DNA of 6,002 nucleotides from an uncultured beta proteobacterium (GCA_903944255.1 CAJARE010000042.1:1-6002), one strand, 5' to 3'. Counted from the stretch's first letter, positions 1-6,002 are shown. Notes: generated by a model from the letters alone, not told the origin. Numbers and translations: made by a program.

Positions 1-473
1 GCCAGTATTCGGGCGAGCTGATAGGAATCAGCTACAGAAAAATTAAAGGTTTTGCCGAGATAAAGACCTATGGATTGCGGAGCATAAAGCCCAGGAAAAT
101 AGCTTGCAAAAGCATAGACTGGGCTAAATGCACTTGTAGACCCCCATCCTATCTGTTTTGCAAATTCAGTATCTTTAGCAGTTATTTTTTTTAGGGGTTT
201 GAACGGGTATTGTTCGTAATGCTTAATGTATGAAAGTAAACCTACATTAATTTGTCCGCCTGAAGATTCGGCCCCAGAGGTTTTTAGAACAATATCTCCA
301 GTTGATAGAAGATAAGCACGTTTAATATGCTCAAATTCATCAGGCGATTGAAAAGGGGGTATGAGATTAGAAAATAGTATGGTTGTTGCAAGCAAAGTGC
401 CCAAAATTCCTGCTAATAAATAATTCTCATAGAAATTAGATAGAGTTTGAGATAAGGGGTACTTGAATTGCAT
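1..473 (-). CDS. DUF2142 family membrane protein, N-terminal part (runs off the left edge)
   Basis: My own translation leftward from the ATG at 471-473 gives 157 complete codons plus two bases with no stop, so the gene continues beyond the window. Residues about 18-38 form one hydrophobic segment. They are followed by a PPFQSPDEFEHIKRAY stretch (39-54) and, further on, by a region rich in Ser, Pro and Tyr with an Ala-Arg-Ile-Leu ending (about 115-157). A first membrane helix followed by a Pro-Asp-Glu...His...Arg motif and a YxPQ(S/A)xG-type segment is typical of DUF2142. These multi-spanning inner-membrane proteins are common in polysaccharide clusters and resemble GT-C glycosyltransferases; D45/E46 would sit where GT-C enzymes keep their catalytic acidic residue in the first periplasmic loop. 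The enzymatic role is inferred, not shown. No clear Shine-Dalgarno precedes the ATG. The frame stays open back to about 543, but the only other candidate there is a TTG at 510-512. It lies downstream of, and on the same strand as, the GT4 gene. Confidence 0.8.
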   Translation of the reverse strand, partial: MQFKYPLSQTLSNFYENYLLAGILGTLLATTILFSNLIPPFQSPDEFEHIKRAYLLSTGDIVLKTSGAESSGGQINVGLLSYIKHYEQYPFKPLKKITAKDTEFAKQIGWGSTSAFSPVYAFASYFPGLYAPQSIGLYLGKTFNFSVADSYQLARIL

Positions 474-656
474 TAGCAGAAAATACCGGTTGGTTATAAA
501 AACTACGAACAAATAATGACATATTCTACGTGAGATGAAATCTTAGCCTATTTGTTGTTTATTTGATGAAATTATGGGTTAGGAATATTTTCTTGACGGC
601 GATCGAGGTTGATAGATGGACTTAATAATTATTCAGAATTAAAGCGAGCAAGGAAT
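474..656. other. AT-rich spacer between the GT4 and DUF2142 genes
   Basis: This 183-base gap separates two genes of the same strand. I found no GC-rich hairpin followed by a U-run that would serve as a terminator for the GT4 gene. I also found no strong sigma70-type promoter for the DUF2142 gene; the best minus-strand -10-like match is CATAAT near 560, with only a poor -35. No open frame of useful length with a ribosome binding site is present on either strand. The gap is long for an operon with 14-base spacing elsewhere, so a separate weak promoter or a relic of rearrangement is possible. Confidence 0.5.
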
Positions 657-1760
657 TTAAATAAGCTGTTGATAACAAGCCAGGGTTTTTTCTGCAGTAC
701 TTTTCCAGGTAAACGATCTAGCCCGCTTTAAGCCAGCTTCTTTAAGTTCTTTGCATAGGGGCTCATTTTGAATGCATTCAAGCAGTCCATTGCGAATGCT
801 ATCGCAATCTAAAGGATCAATCAATATGGCACTATCCTTAGCAGTCTCGGGCATTGCGGTACAGTTTGAAGTAAGAACTGGTAATGAAGATGCAAATGCT
901 TCAATAATGGGTAAACCAAAGCCTTCATATAGGCTTGGAAAGGTGAGCCCGCAAGCACTTTGTAAAAGCGCTAATTTATCTTGCTCATTGACATAGTCAA
1001 GCCAAATAACCCGTTTCTTTTCTATTGATTGTTGAATTGCATAAAGGGTTGCAGGGTCATCCCACGATAGCTTTCCCGCTATTACAACCGGAAATTCCAT
1101 TGCTAATGCGTGCGGAAGATTAGCATGCGCTTCAAGTAAGCGCATTAAATTTTTTCGCGGCTGAATAGACCCAATAAATAAAAAGAAAGTAGGGGGAATT
1201 GCAAATTTAGCTAGTACTGTTTTTTTAATTGCATTATCAATACGGTCAAAATAACGATCACTAACCCCTAGAGGTGTGACATCAATTTTTTCAAGAGGAT
1301 AATTTAAATAGTTAACTATTTCTTGCTTCGAAAATTCAGAAATTGTAATGATGCGATCAGAGCGTTGAATTAATTTTTTCCACAAAAAGACTTTTAGGCT
1401 ACGTGAGCTCGATCTAAGAAATTGCGGATGGCTTAGCGGAATAACATCCATCACTGTTGTGATGAGCGGTTTCTTTCTGACGACCGGAATGAGTTGATCA
1501 GTTGCATGAATGACATCAGCATTAGTAAAAACGGGATAGGATTTGAGATTTGCGAGGGCTCCAAGTAAGTAGCTTGGGTAGTTAGGTAAAAGAGCGGCCC
1601 TACAATTACTAGTCTGCAAGCCAAATGAAAATGGCACTGTCGTGAGATCTGGGAAAGACTTAAATTGGTTTAATAGCTCTGCACAATAATAGCCAATTCC
1701 ATCAATGCCTACTTTTCTAATATCACGATCTAGTAAGGTGCTTCCAAATGCAATTTGCAC
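657..1760 (-). CDS. GT4 family (GT-B fold) glycosyltransferase, WbaZ/mannosyltransferase-like
   Basis: This is a cytoplasmic or membrane-associated glycosyltransferase that would move a sugar from a nucleotide donor onto a lipid-linked glycan. The 367-residue length is normal for GT4. The N-terminal acceptor domain has a glycine-rich loop GIDGIGYY (18-25) and a TTVMDVIPLSHPQF segment (101-114). The C-terminal donor domain begins near 185 and carries FIGSIQPRKN (195-204), whose Arg-Lys usually contacts the donor diphosphate, VIAGK (226-230), and the EX7E motif E279-GFGLPII-E287 for binding the nucleotide sugar. The start codon is GTG (complement of 1758-1760), preceded by AGAGGG at a 6-base distance. 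No transmembrane helix is evident. The gene lies 14 bases after the rmd-like stop, so the two are probably co-transcribed. A GDP-sugar donor such as GDP-mannose or GDP-rhamnose fits that neighbour, but specificity cannot be read from sequence. The usual His before Asp in the N-domain HD motif is Met104 here. Confidence 0.9.
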   Translation of the reverse strand: MQIAFGSTLLDRDIRKVGIDGIGYYCAELLNQFKSFPDLTTVPFSFGLQTSNCRAALLPNYPSYLLGALANLKSYPVFTNADVIHATDQLIPVVRKKPLITTVMDVIPLSHPQFLRSSSRSLKVFLWKKLIQRSDRIITISEFSKQEIVNYLNYPLEKIDVTPLGVSDRYFDRIDNAIKKTVLAKFAIPPTFFLFIGSIQPRKNLMRLLEAHANLPHALAMEFPVVIAGKLSWDDPATLYAIQQSIEKKRVIWLDYVNEQDKLALLQSACGLTFPSLYEGFGLPIIEAFASSLPVLTSNCTAMPETAKDSAILIDPLDCDSIRNGLLECIQNEPLCKELKEAGLKRARSFTWKSTAEKTLACYQQLI

Positions 1761-1766
1761 GCGAGA

Positions 1767-1772
1767 CCCTCT
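1767..1772 (-). promoter_or_regulatory. Ribosome binding site for the GT4 gene
   Basis: Read on the minus strand this is AGAGGG, 6 bases before the GTG start at 1758-1760. It begins just 2 bases after the rmd-like stop codon (1775-1777). It is the clearest Shine-Dalgarno seen for any of the genes here, and it supports both the GTG start and coupled translation of the two genes. Confidence 0.5.
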
Positions 1773-1774
1773 AA

Positions 1775-2662
1775 TTAGTTATTTAAAATAGGTTTATACG
1801 CCTTTAGCATAGCGTCGAGGGTTTCGGTGAAGGGCGGTGCATCTATATTGATTTGATTATTTTGAAAAAGGGTCTGAAGCTTACTAGGATCACCACACAT
1901 ACGATGCACCTCTTTAGCGCGGACAAAATTTGGGTTTATCTGAATATCAATATTATGGCCGGTCAGTCGAACTAAGGAATCTATGACAAATTGAAGTGAG
2001 CGCGCATTACCACTGCAGACATTAAAAATTTCATTCGCAGGACTTACTTTAAGCAACTGGAGGTAAGCATCGCAAATCATGCGAACATCATTAAATTCGC
2101 GTTCAATATTCAAGTTTCCCAATTCGATATGGGATTTTTTTTCAGCAAAGTGAGCAACAAGTTTTGGAATTAAAAAATTGCCTTTTTGACCAGGACCGGT
2201 GTAATTAAAGGGGCGGGCAATGATGAGTGGGAGTTTTTGAAAAAAGGTTTTTGTAATCTCTTCCATTGCCACTTTACTCTTGGCGTAATGATCTAATGGC
2301 GCAGTTGTTTGTGATTCAATCGAAAGAGGGGTGCTACTGTTACCATAAACAGTGGCACTACTAGCCAGGAGGATTTTCTCGGGAGAGCTTGGAAGCTGCG
2401 TTAAGGCCTGCAATAAATTAGCAGTTCCTAATGCATGTACTCGATAAAAGGCTTCATGATCTTTTGAGGCGACAAAACTGATGCCGGCAAGATGAACTAC
2501 GTAACGGGGTTTTATTTCAAGAACTTCTTTTTCTAAAGCAGGTATGTCATTAAGATTCGCTTTCAAACCTATAACGCGGTAGCCTAATTGTTGCGCAAGT
2601 CTGCTTAAGTGAAGACCTGTAAAGCCGGTTGAGCCAGTTAATAGAAGTATGGGGGGGGACAA
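1775..2662 (-). CDS. rmd: Extended SDR, Rmd-like GDP-6-deoxy-D-lyxo-4-hexulose reductase
   Basis: This is an NAD(P)-dependent sugar-nucleotide enzyme of 295 residues. The Rossmann motif TGSTGFTG is at 9-16, HLAG at 57-60, SSATVYG at 101-107 with catalytic Ser102, and the catalytic YxxxK is Y126-AKS-K130. Family-specific parts are ARPFNYTGPGQ (149-159), EREFNDVR (187-194) and GDPSKL (257-262). The combination of RPFN-TGPGQ and a late GDPSKL matches, from memory, GDP-4-keto-6-deoxy-mannose reductase (Rmd), which makes GDP-D-rhamnose. GDP-mannose dehydratase-like or other 4-reductase activity is the alternative; family membership is sure, substrate is not. The start is TTG (complement of 2660-2662). 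A stop codon lies two codons upstream (2666-2668) and the Rossmann fold begins at residue 5, so no ATG is available. Codons 2-4 contain a C8 run. It is the first gene of the leftward unit, and the Gmd partner enzyme is not visible. Confidence 0.75.
   Translation of the reverse strand: MSPPILLLTGSTGFTGLHLSRLAQQLGYRVIGLKANLNDIPALEKEVLEIKPRYVVHLAGISFVASKDHEAFYRVHALGTANLLQALTQLPSSPEKILLASSATVYGNSSTPLSIESQTTAPLDHYAKSKVAMEEITKTFFQKLPLIIARPFNYTGPGQKGNFLIPKLVAHFAEKKSHIELGNLNIEREFNDVRMICDAYLQLLKVSPANEIFNVCSGNARSLQFVIDSLVRLTGHNIDIQINPNFVRAKEVHRMCGDPSKLQTLFQNNQINIDAPPFTETLDAMLKAYKPILNN
2651..2658 (-). repeat. C8 homopolymer at the start of the rmd-like gene
   Basis: Eight G on the plus strand read as eight C across codons 2-4 (Ser-Pro-Pro) of the rmd-like gene, two bases after the TTG start. 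Gain or loss of one base would destroy the frame: C7 gives a stop at codon 8, and C9 gives a stop after about 35 codons. It is the longest G/C run in the window. Confidence 0.9.
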
Positions 2663-2664
2663 GG

Positions 2665-2692
2665 ATTAGCCTAGAGCAGAATAAGGTGTCAA
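2665..2692 (-). promoter_or_regulatory. Candidate sigma70 promoter for the rmd-like/GT4 unit
   Basis: On the minus strand a perfect TTGACA (complement of 2687-2692) is followed after 16 bases by GCTAAT (complement of 2665-2670), a 4 of 6 match to the -10 consensus. The expected start of transcription is about 2657-2659, at or just inside the TTG start codon. This would give a leaderless message, or it means the true -10 or start lies elsewhere. A weak TAGG about 7 bases before the TTG is the only Shine-Dalgarno-like element, and it would lie upstream of that transcript. Confidence 0.3.
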
Positions 2693-2711
2693 ATATTACT
2701 AAATTGTTATT

Positions 2712-2743
2712 TTGCCCTTATTTTCCCATGAAACCTCTAAAAT
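2712..2743 (+). promoter_or_regulatory. Candidate promoter for the ligase-like gene
   Basis: TTGCCC (2712-2717) and TCTAAA (2736-2741) are 18 bases apart and each match the sigma70 boxes at 4 of 6 positions. Shifted by two bases, TAAAAT (2738-2743) is a 5 of 6 match to the -10 but leaves a long 20-base spacer. Transcription would begin near 2748-2750, giving a leader of under 20 bases before the ATG at 2767. That leader has no recognisable Shine-Dalgarno. The element lies in the divergent region back-to-back with the rmd promoter candidate. Confidence 0.3.
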
Positions 2744-2766
2744 AGCCCCATTCCATCGACTAATTA

Positions 2767-4893
2767 ATGAATCTTCACCCTCTTGTCCCTTCACATATGA
2801 GTTCATCCCAGATTGGGAATAGTCAGACGCCTGTTTGGCAAATAGCCCTGTCGCAATTTGCCTTTATTTGCGCTGTTTTGGCATCTTTGGCAGTATTGCT
2901 TAATGATATTTATTACGTGAGCCAAGATCAATATGTCCTTACCGCAGTACTTTGGTTGTTAGGCTTTATTTTTGCTTTTCTGTCGGCACCAAAGGGGTTA
3001 ATGGCAATGTTGTTTTGCTTACCTTTAGTAGCCAATCTACATCGATATATCGAAATAATTTCTCCCAATACGATTGTCGCAATCCCCATGCCGGGAATAG
3101 ATTTAGTGGCAGGTTTTTTCTATGGTTGGATTTTAAATAGCTGGCTGCGCAAGAAAGACGCCCCTTTCTCATCTATTACTCAATTTATCCCTTGGCAAGT
3201 TGGATTAATTCCAGCTTTGATAACGGTATCAACACTTTTATCTATCGCAAGAAATTTACGGATGTCAGCAGCTAGCACTTCCTTAGATGGATTGATTTTT
3301 AATGTGATTCATTTTCGTCCAATTTATTGGGATCGTCGCCCTGATTTTTTACCCATTGGAGATTGGATAGCATATTGCCTTGCGGCTGCCCTGTGCGGTA
3401 TGGTAATTAGAACTTTATTTCACTGCAACTACGATCGATGGAATGCCATTCTCTTTCGACCATTGATTACTGGCCTTTTTATGTCGGCTTGTATTGGTAT
3501 CCTACAAAGTATTACAGGTTTAGGCTTACCAGCAGAATTATTAAGTTTTAGAAAAGATGCCCTGGGCTATGCTGCCTTTGGAATGCAACCAGATTTACAC
3601 GCTTATGCAGCTCTTATGCTCTTGGGTGTATTGGGATTATGGGGCTACTTTTTTATTTGTAAATCAAAAACGGAAAAGTACCTAATACTTGTTACCGTTG
3701 GCTTAAGTATCTTGGGTTTGATTGCCAGTAAATCGCGCGCCTCTCTGATATTTGGTCTACTAGGAATCATTCTTTTATTTTTTATATTTATTTATTTTAG
3801 ATATCGCCCACTATTTCGAGTCTTAAGCCTAGCCACCTTTTCTTTTTTGCTGTTAGTGCTGGCTGGCTTTTGGATTTTCTTGCAGGGCGGCGGCAATCTA
3901 GCGGGCTTACAGTGGGTGAATGAACTGTATACAGAGAGTCAAAAGATGAACTGGAGCAGTTTAAGTGATTTGACTGGCCTTTTTGGTTCGCGCTTGGAAA
4001 TTTGGAGTGCAGCTCTAAATATGGGCGGGACATTTCCATTGCTTGGCATTGGCCAAGGTGATTTTTTTCGGCTCTCATCAATTATTAGTTTTAGTCGCTC
4101 CTATTTTCTTGAGCATAATGGCGGAGAAAATGCGCATAACTATTTTTTACAAACCTTTGCTGAAACTGGTTTAGTCGGCATCGGAATTTTTCTATTTATT
4201 TTTTTATGGCCCTGGTTCCATGCTGAAAAAAAAGGAATTTTGATACCTGCGGGAGTTGCACTCGCTAGCTTAATGATTGGTAATATTTTCGGACATGCAT
4301 TTTTAGTGCGCGAATTGCTCTTGATTGGCGCTGCACTAATGGGCCTTATTTATGCCTTGTCACTCCACTCTAACCCCCCCATTTACCAACAAGTTCATGA
4401 GCACATGCGGACCAAGAGATGGCTAAAAATTGGACTCGCCCTGATTGCTGTATTGGCTTTGCTCGAGGCTATTTCTTCTTTTTATCGTAAACCATTTGGG
4501 TGGGGTGCAGACTGTTTTGTGCGTCAAGAAATAAGCCAAGATGGTTGGACTTCAGGCCTATGGGAAGAGCGAATGGTTCCTGGACAAACCCAAATTCGTT
4601 TGGAAGCAAGCCCATTAAGACCTAACCTGATAAAGAAACCAGTTCAAGGCATTTTAGAAATCCTTGTTTGGGAGCCGGGAAAAGGTAAGATTCCGATTGC
4701 TGAGCAAACTCTGAACTGGACCAGCAATCAAACGCAGACCTTTAACTTAGTCATTCCTGCGCAGTACCAATCGATACCGCAGGTGATTACTGCGAGGTTA
4801 ACTTTATCAAGCTGCTATACCCCTCGTAATTTAGGTATTAACACTGATGAACGTCGCTTAGGACTAAAAGTGGAGAATGTTCGAATTGACTAA
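2767..4893 (+). CDS. O-antigen ligase/polymerase-like membrane protein (Wzy_C family) with a periplasmic C-terminal domain
   Basis: This 708-residue inner-membrane protein would act in the periplasm, either transferring lipid-linked glycan to an acceptor (WaaL or pilin-ligase-like) or polymerising repeat units (Wzy-like). By eye there are about 13-15 hydrophobic helices between residues 25 and 535. Family features are SKSRAS (321-326), a large periplasmic loop about 373-464 with SRLEIW (408-413) and GIGQGDF (427-433), and AHNYFLQTFAETGLVG (456-471), whose His457 and ETG are the classic ligase signature. A last helix (about 552-571) leads to a soluble region 573-708, predicted periplasmic and apparently beta-rich, ending with a DERRLGLKVENVRI stretch. 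This tail makes the protein clearly longer than a typical 400-450 residue ligase. The ATG has no visible Shine-Dalgarno; a second in-frame ATG is codon 11 (2797-2799), also without one. The gene starts from the divergent region shared with the rmd-like gene. Ligase, Wzy polymerase and PglL/PilO-type oligosaccharyltransferase cannot be told apart from sequence alone. Confidence 0.85.
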   Translation: MNLHPLVPSHMSSSQIGNSQTPVWQIALSQFAFICAVLASLAVLLNDIYYVSQDQYVLTAVLWLLGFIFAFLSAPKGLMAMLFCLPLVANLHRYIEIISPNTIVAIPMPGIDLVAGFFYGWILNSWLRKKDAPFSSITQFIPWQVGLIPALITVSTLLSIARNLRMSAASTSLDGLIFNVIHFRPIYWDRRPDFLPIGDWIAYCLAAALCGMVIRTLFHCNYDRWNAILFRPLITGLFMSACIGILQSITGLGLPAELLSFRKDALGYAAFGMQPDLHAYAALMLLGVLGLWGYFFICKSKTEKYLILVTVGLSILGLIASKSRASLIFGLLGIILLFFIFIYFRYRPLFRVLSLATFSFLLLVLAGFWIFLQGGGNLAGLQWVNELYTESQKMNWSSLSDLTGLFGSRLEIWSAALNMGGTFPLLGIGQGDFFRLSSIISFSRSYFLEHNGGENAHNYFLQTFAETGLVGIGIFLFIFLWPWFHAEKKGILIPAGVALASLMIGNIFGHAFLVRELLLIGAALMGLIYALSLHSNPPIYQQVHEHMRTKRWLKIGLALIAVLALLEAISSFYRKPFGWGADCFVRQEISQDGWTSGLWEERMVPGQTQIRLEASPLRPNLIKKPVQGILEILVWEPGKGKIPIAEQTLNWTSNQTQTFNLVIPAQYQSIPQVITARLTLSSCYTPRNLGINTDERRLGLKVENVRID
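4374..4380 (+). repeat. C7 homopolymer inside the ligase-like gene
   Basis: Seven C span codons 536-538 (Asn-Pro-Pro), between the core membrane domain and the final helix plus C-terminal domain. One base lost or gained gives a stop within about 10-16 codons, so slippage would remove the tail and keep the core. Confidence 0.9.
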
Positions 4894-4894
4894 G

Positions 4895-5998
4895 TTAGCG
4901 CTTTTCGTCTTTTTGCACAATCAACCATTTTGGGGTTCTAAATTTGACGATTGACCAGTAAAGCCATACGTAAGTAATTGCAAATAGAATAGTAAAAAGT
5001 TTAAGAGCAATGTGATTGTTCCAAAATAATACCGCTGGAATAACTGCTAGGCTCGATAACAGCCAAAGGTAGGGCGCAGTAATAGCATGACGCTGCAGTT
5101 GCAATGCGCCATGACTAGAGCCGATTGCCCATCTCACTACACGTTTATAAATAATTTGGTGCAAGTGAGCAGCATCTGGAATACCAGGATTTATACGCTT
5201 CACAATCACGCGGCGGTAAATTGTAAACAGCGTTTCAAAAATAGGATAAAAACAAAGTAAAAGGGGGAACCATTTGGAAACAGTAGGATTACGAAGCACC
5301 AAAAGTAAAGATAATTCTGCTATCCAAAAGCCAATCAAATAGGCGCCACCATCACCTAAAAAGATCAGTCCACGAGGGTAGTTCCAAAGTAGAAAACCCA
5401 GTAATGAGCCAATGCCAGCAAAAGTACAAATCATGATGGGAATATCACGTACTTGAAAAGCAACATATGCTAGGGCAACTAAAATAATGATTGCCACTGC
5501 ACTCGATAAGCCGTTATATCCATCAATTAAATTAAATGAGTGCGCGACTCCAGCAACACAAAAAAGTGTAAAGGGAATCGAGACAAAGGGGAGGGCAAAA
5601 ATCCAATCTATCTTAAATATTTGTACATTAGTTAACCAGCTATTGAGAAGAATGCCAGCAATCGCAGCCGAAAGCATGGTTGCCAATAGTCGCTCTTTTG
5701 CCCCAATCTTTTTAGTCAGGTCTTCAAGAAGCCCCATAAAAAAACAGGGAAGAGCGGCAATTAGTAAGTAGGAGGCAAAGGTAGCCACCTGGATATCTTC
5801 TAGCCAGCGAACTTCTAGGGAAATAATAAGGCCTATAAAAATAGCCAACCCCCCAATTCGCGGCACGGGATTTCCGTGGAATTTTTGTACACCCAATAGA
5901 TCAGTATCGCCCGTAATATGCTGATGTAAATGCTGATACCGAATAATCAGTAGACATAGGCCTAGAGAGACTAGAAAAGAAATAAGAACAGCCGACAT
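4895..5998 (-). CDS. WecA/MraY-family undecaprenyl-phosphate sugar-1-phosphate transferase
   Basis: This inner-membrane enzyme would start glycan assembly by transferring HexNAc-1-phosphate (or a modified sugar-1-phosphate) from a UDP-sugar to undecaprenyl phosphate. The 367 residues match the length of E. coli WecA, and about 10-11 helices are visible. Family motifs in order are VPRIGGLAIF (45-54), GLLEDL (89-94), AHSFNLIDGYNGL (152-164, catalytic-type Asp159), FLGDGGAY (213-220, Asp216) and DAAHLH (275-280), the counterpart of the HIHH cytoplasmic loop. The usual DD pair is Glu92-Asp93. The family (PF00953) is secure; WecA, WbpL or another subgroup is open, and the substrate is unknown. The ATG is at 5996-5998, so its promoter and ribosome binding site lie mostly beyond the right edge. 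The gene converges on the ligase-like gene with one base between the stop codons. Confidence 0.9.
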   Translation of the reverse strand: MSAVLISFLVSLGLCLLIIRYQHLHQHITGDTDLLGVQKFHGNPVPRIGGLAIFIGLIISLEVRWLEDIQVATFASYLLIAALPCFFMGLLEDLTKKIGAKERLLATMLSAAIAGILLNSWLTNVQIFKIDWIFALPFVSIPFTLFCVAGVAHSFNLIDGYNGLSSAVAIIILVALAYVAFQVRDIPIMICTFAGIGSLLGFLLWNYPRGLIFLGDGGAYLIGFWIAELSLLLVLRNPTVSKWFPLLLCFYPIFETLFTIYRRVIVKRINPGIPDAAHLHQIIYKRVVRWAIGSSHGALQLQRHAITAPYLWLLSSLAVIPAVLFWNNHIALKLFTILFAITYVWLYWSIVKFRTPKWLIVQKDEKR

Positions 5999-6002
5999 TA
6001 AA

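Noticed and set aside
185..192. T8 run in the DUF2142 gene (and a matching A8 run at 4226-4233 in the ligase gene)
   Set aside because: A/T runs of this length are expected in AT-leaning coding DNA, here Lys-Lys codons, so they are weak evidence for a slippage switch.
593..629. TTGACG followed by TTAATAAT on the plus strand, promoter-like
   Set aside because: The spacing is far too long for sigma70, and it would only drive antisense into the 3' end of the GT4 gene.
624..633. AATAATTATT palindrome downstream of the GT4 gene
   Set aside because: It is all A/T with no loop and no U-run, too weak for a terminator and likely chance in AT-rich DNA.
772..996. Plus-strand open frame inside the GT4 gene
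   Set aside because: It is antisense to well-supported GT4 motifs including EX7E, has no ribosome binding site, and its peptide has no recognisable features.
2952..3172. Short open frames on both strands within the ligase-like gene
   Set aside because: They overlap a clear membrane-protein reading frame in other frames and show no domain or start signal of their own.
3797..4081. Minus-strand 94-codon open frame inside the ligase-like gene
   Set aside because: It lies opposite the conserved SRLEIW region and looks like a shadow of coding bias.
4897..4902. AGCGCT palindrome followed by T-rich bases just after the ligase stop
   Set aside because: A six-base palindrome without a loop cannot form a terminator hairpin, and it lies in the 3' coding end of the WecA-like gene.
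5487..5771. Plus-strand 94-codon open frame inside the WecA-like gene
   Set aside because: It is antisense to the NLIDG motif region of a secure gene and has no independent support.

Overview
The window reads as part of a cell-surface polysaccharide (O-antigen or exopolysaccharide) cluster from a Gram-negative bacterium. The AT-leaning composition, the style of the proteins and the mix of families (a DUF2142 membrane protein, a GT4 glycosyltransferase, an Rmd-like SDR, an O-antigen ligase/polymerase with an extra C-terminal domain, a WecA-like initiating transferase) suggest a freshwater betaproteobacterium such as Polynucleobacter or a near relative. The genus is a guess from general resemblance, not from a search.

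Layout. A leftward unit occupies the left half. An Rmd-like sugar-nucleotide reductase (1775-2662) is followed after 14 bases by a GT4 glycosyltransferase (657-1760). After a 183-base AT-rich spacer comes the 5' part of a DUF2142 integral membrane protein (1-473), which runs off the left edge. From the 104-base divergent region 2663-2766, a 708-residue O-antigen ligase/polymerase-like membrane protein (2767-4893) is read rightward. It ends one base short of a convergent WecA/MraY-family sugar-1-phosphate transferase (4895-5998, minus strand), whose start codon lies 4 bases inside the right edge.

How the genes could work together (inference). The WecA-like enzyme would load the first sugar-phosphate onto undecaprenyl phosphate. 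The Rmd-like reductase would supply a GDP-deoxysugar such as GDP-D-rhamnose, and the GT4 enzyme would add a sugar at the cytoplasmic face. After flipping, the WaaL/Wzy-like protein would polymerise the glycan or transfer it to an acceptor in the periplasm. The DUF2142 protein may be a GT-C-like enzyme acting at the outer face of the inner membrane. The GDP-mannose 4,6-dehydratase needed before Rmd is not in the window.

Points worth a second look are a C8 tract directly after the TTG start codon of the rmd-like gene, a C7 tract where the ligase core meets its C-terminal domain, that domain itself, the non-ATG starts of the two leftward genes, and a consensus -35 placed so that transcription would begin at or inside the rmd start codon. 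I saw no RNA gene, CRISPR array, mobile element or convincing intrinsic terminator. No wholly new system is evident; this is mostly a recognisable glycan-assembly locus.
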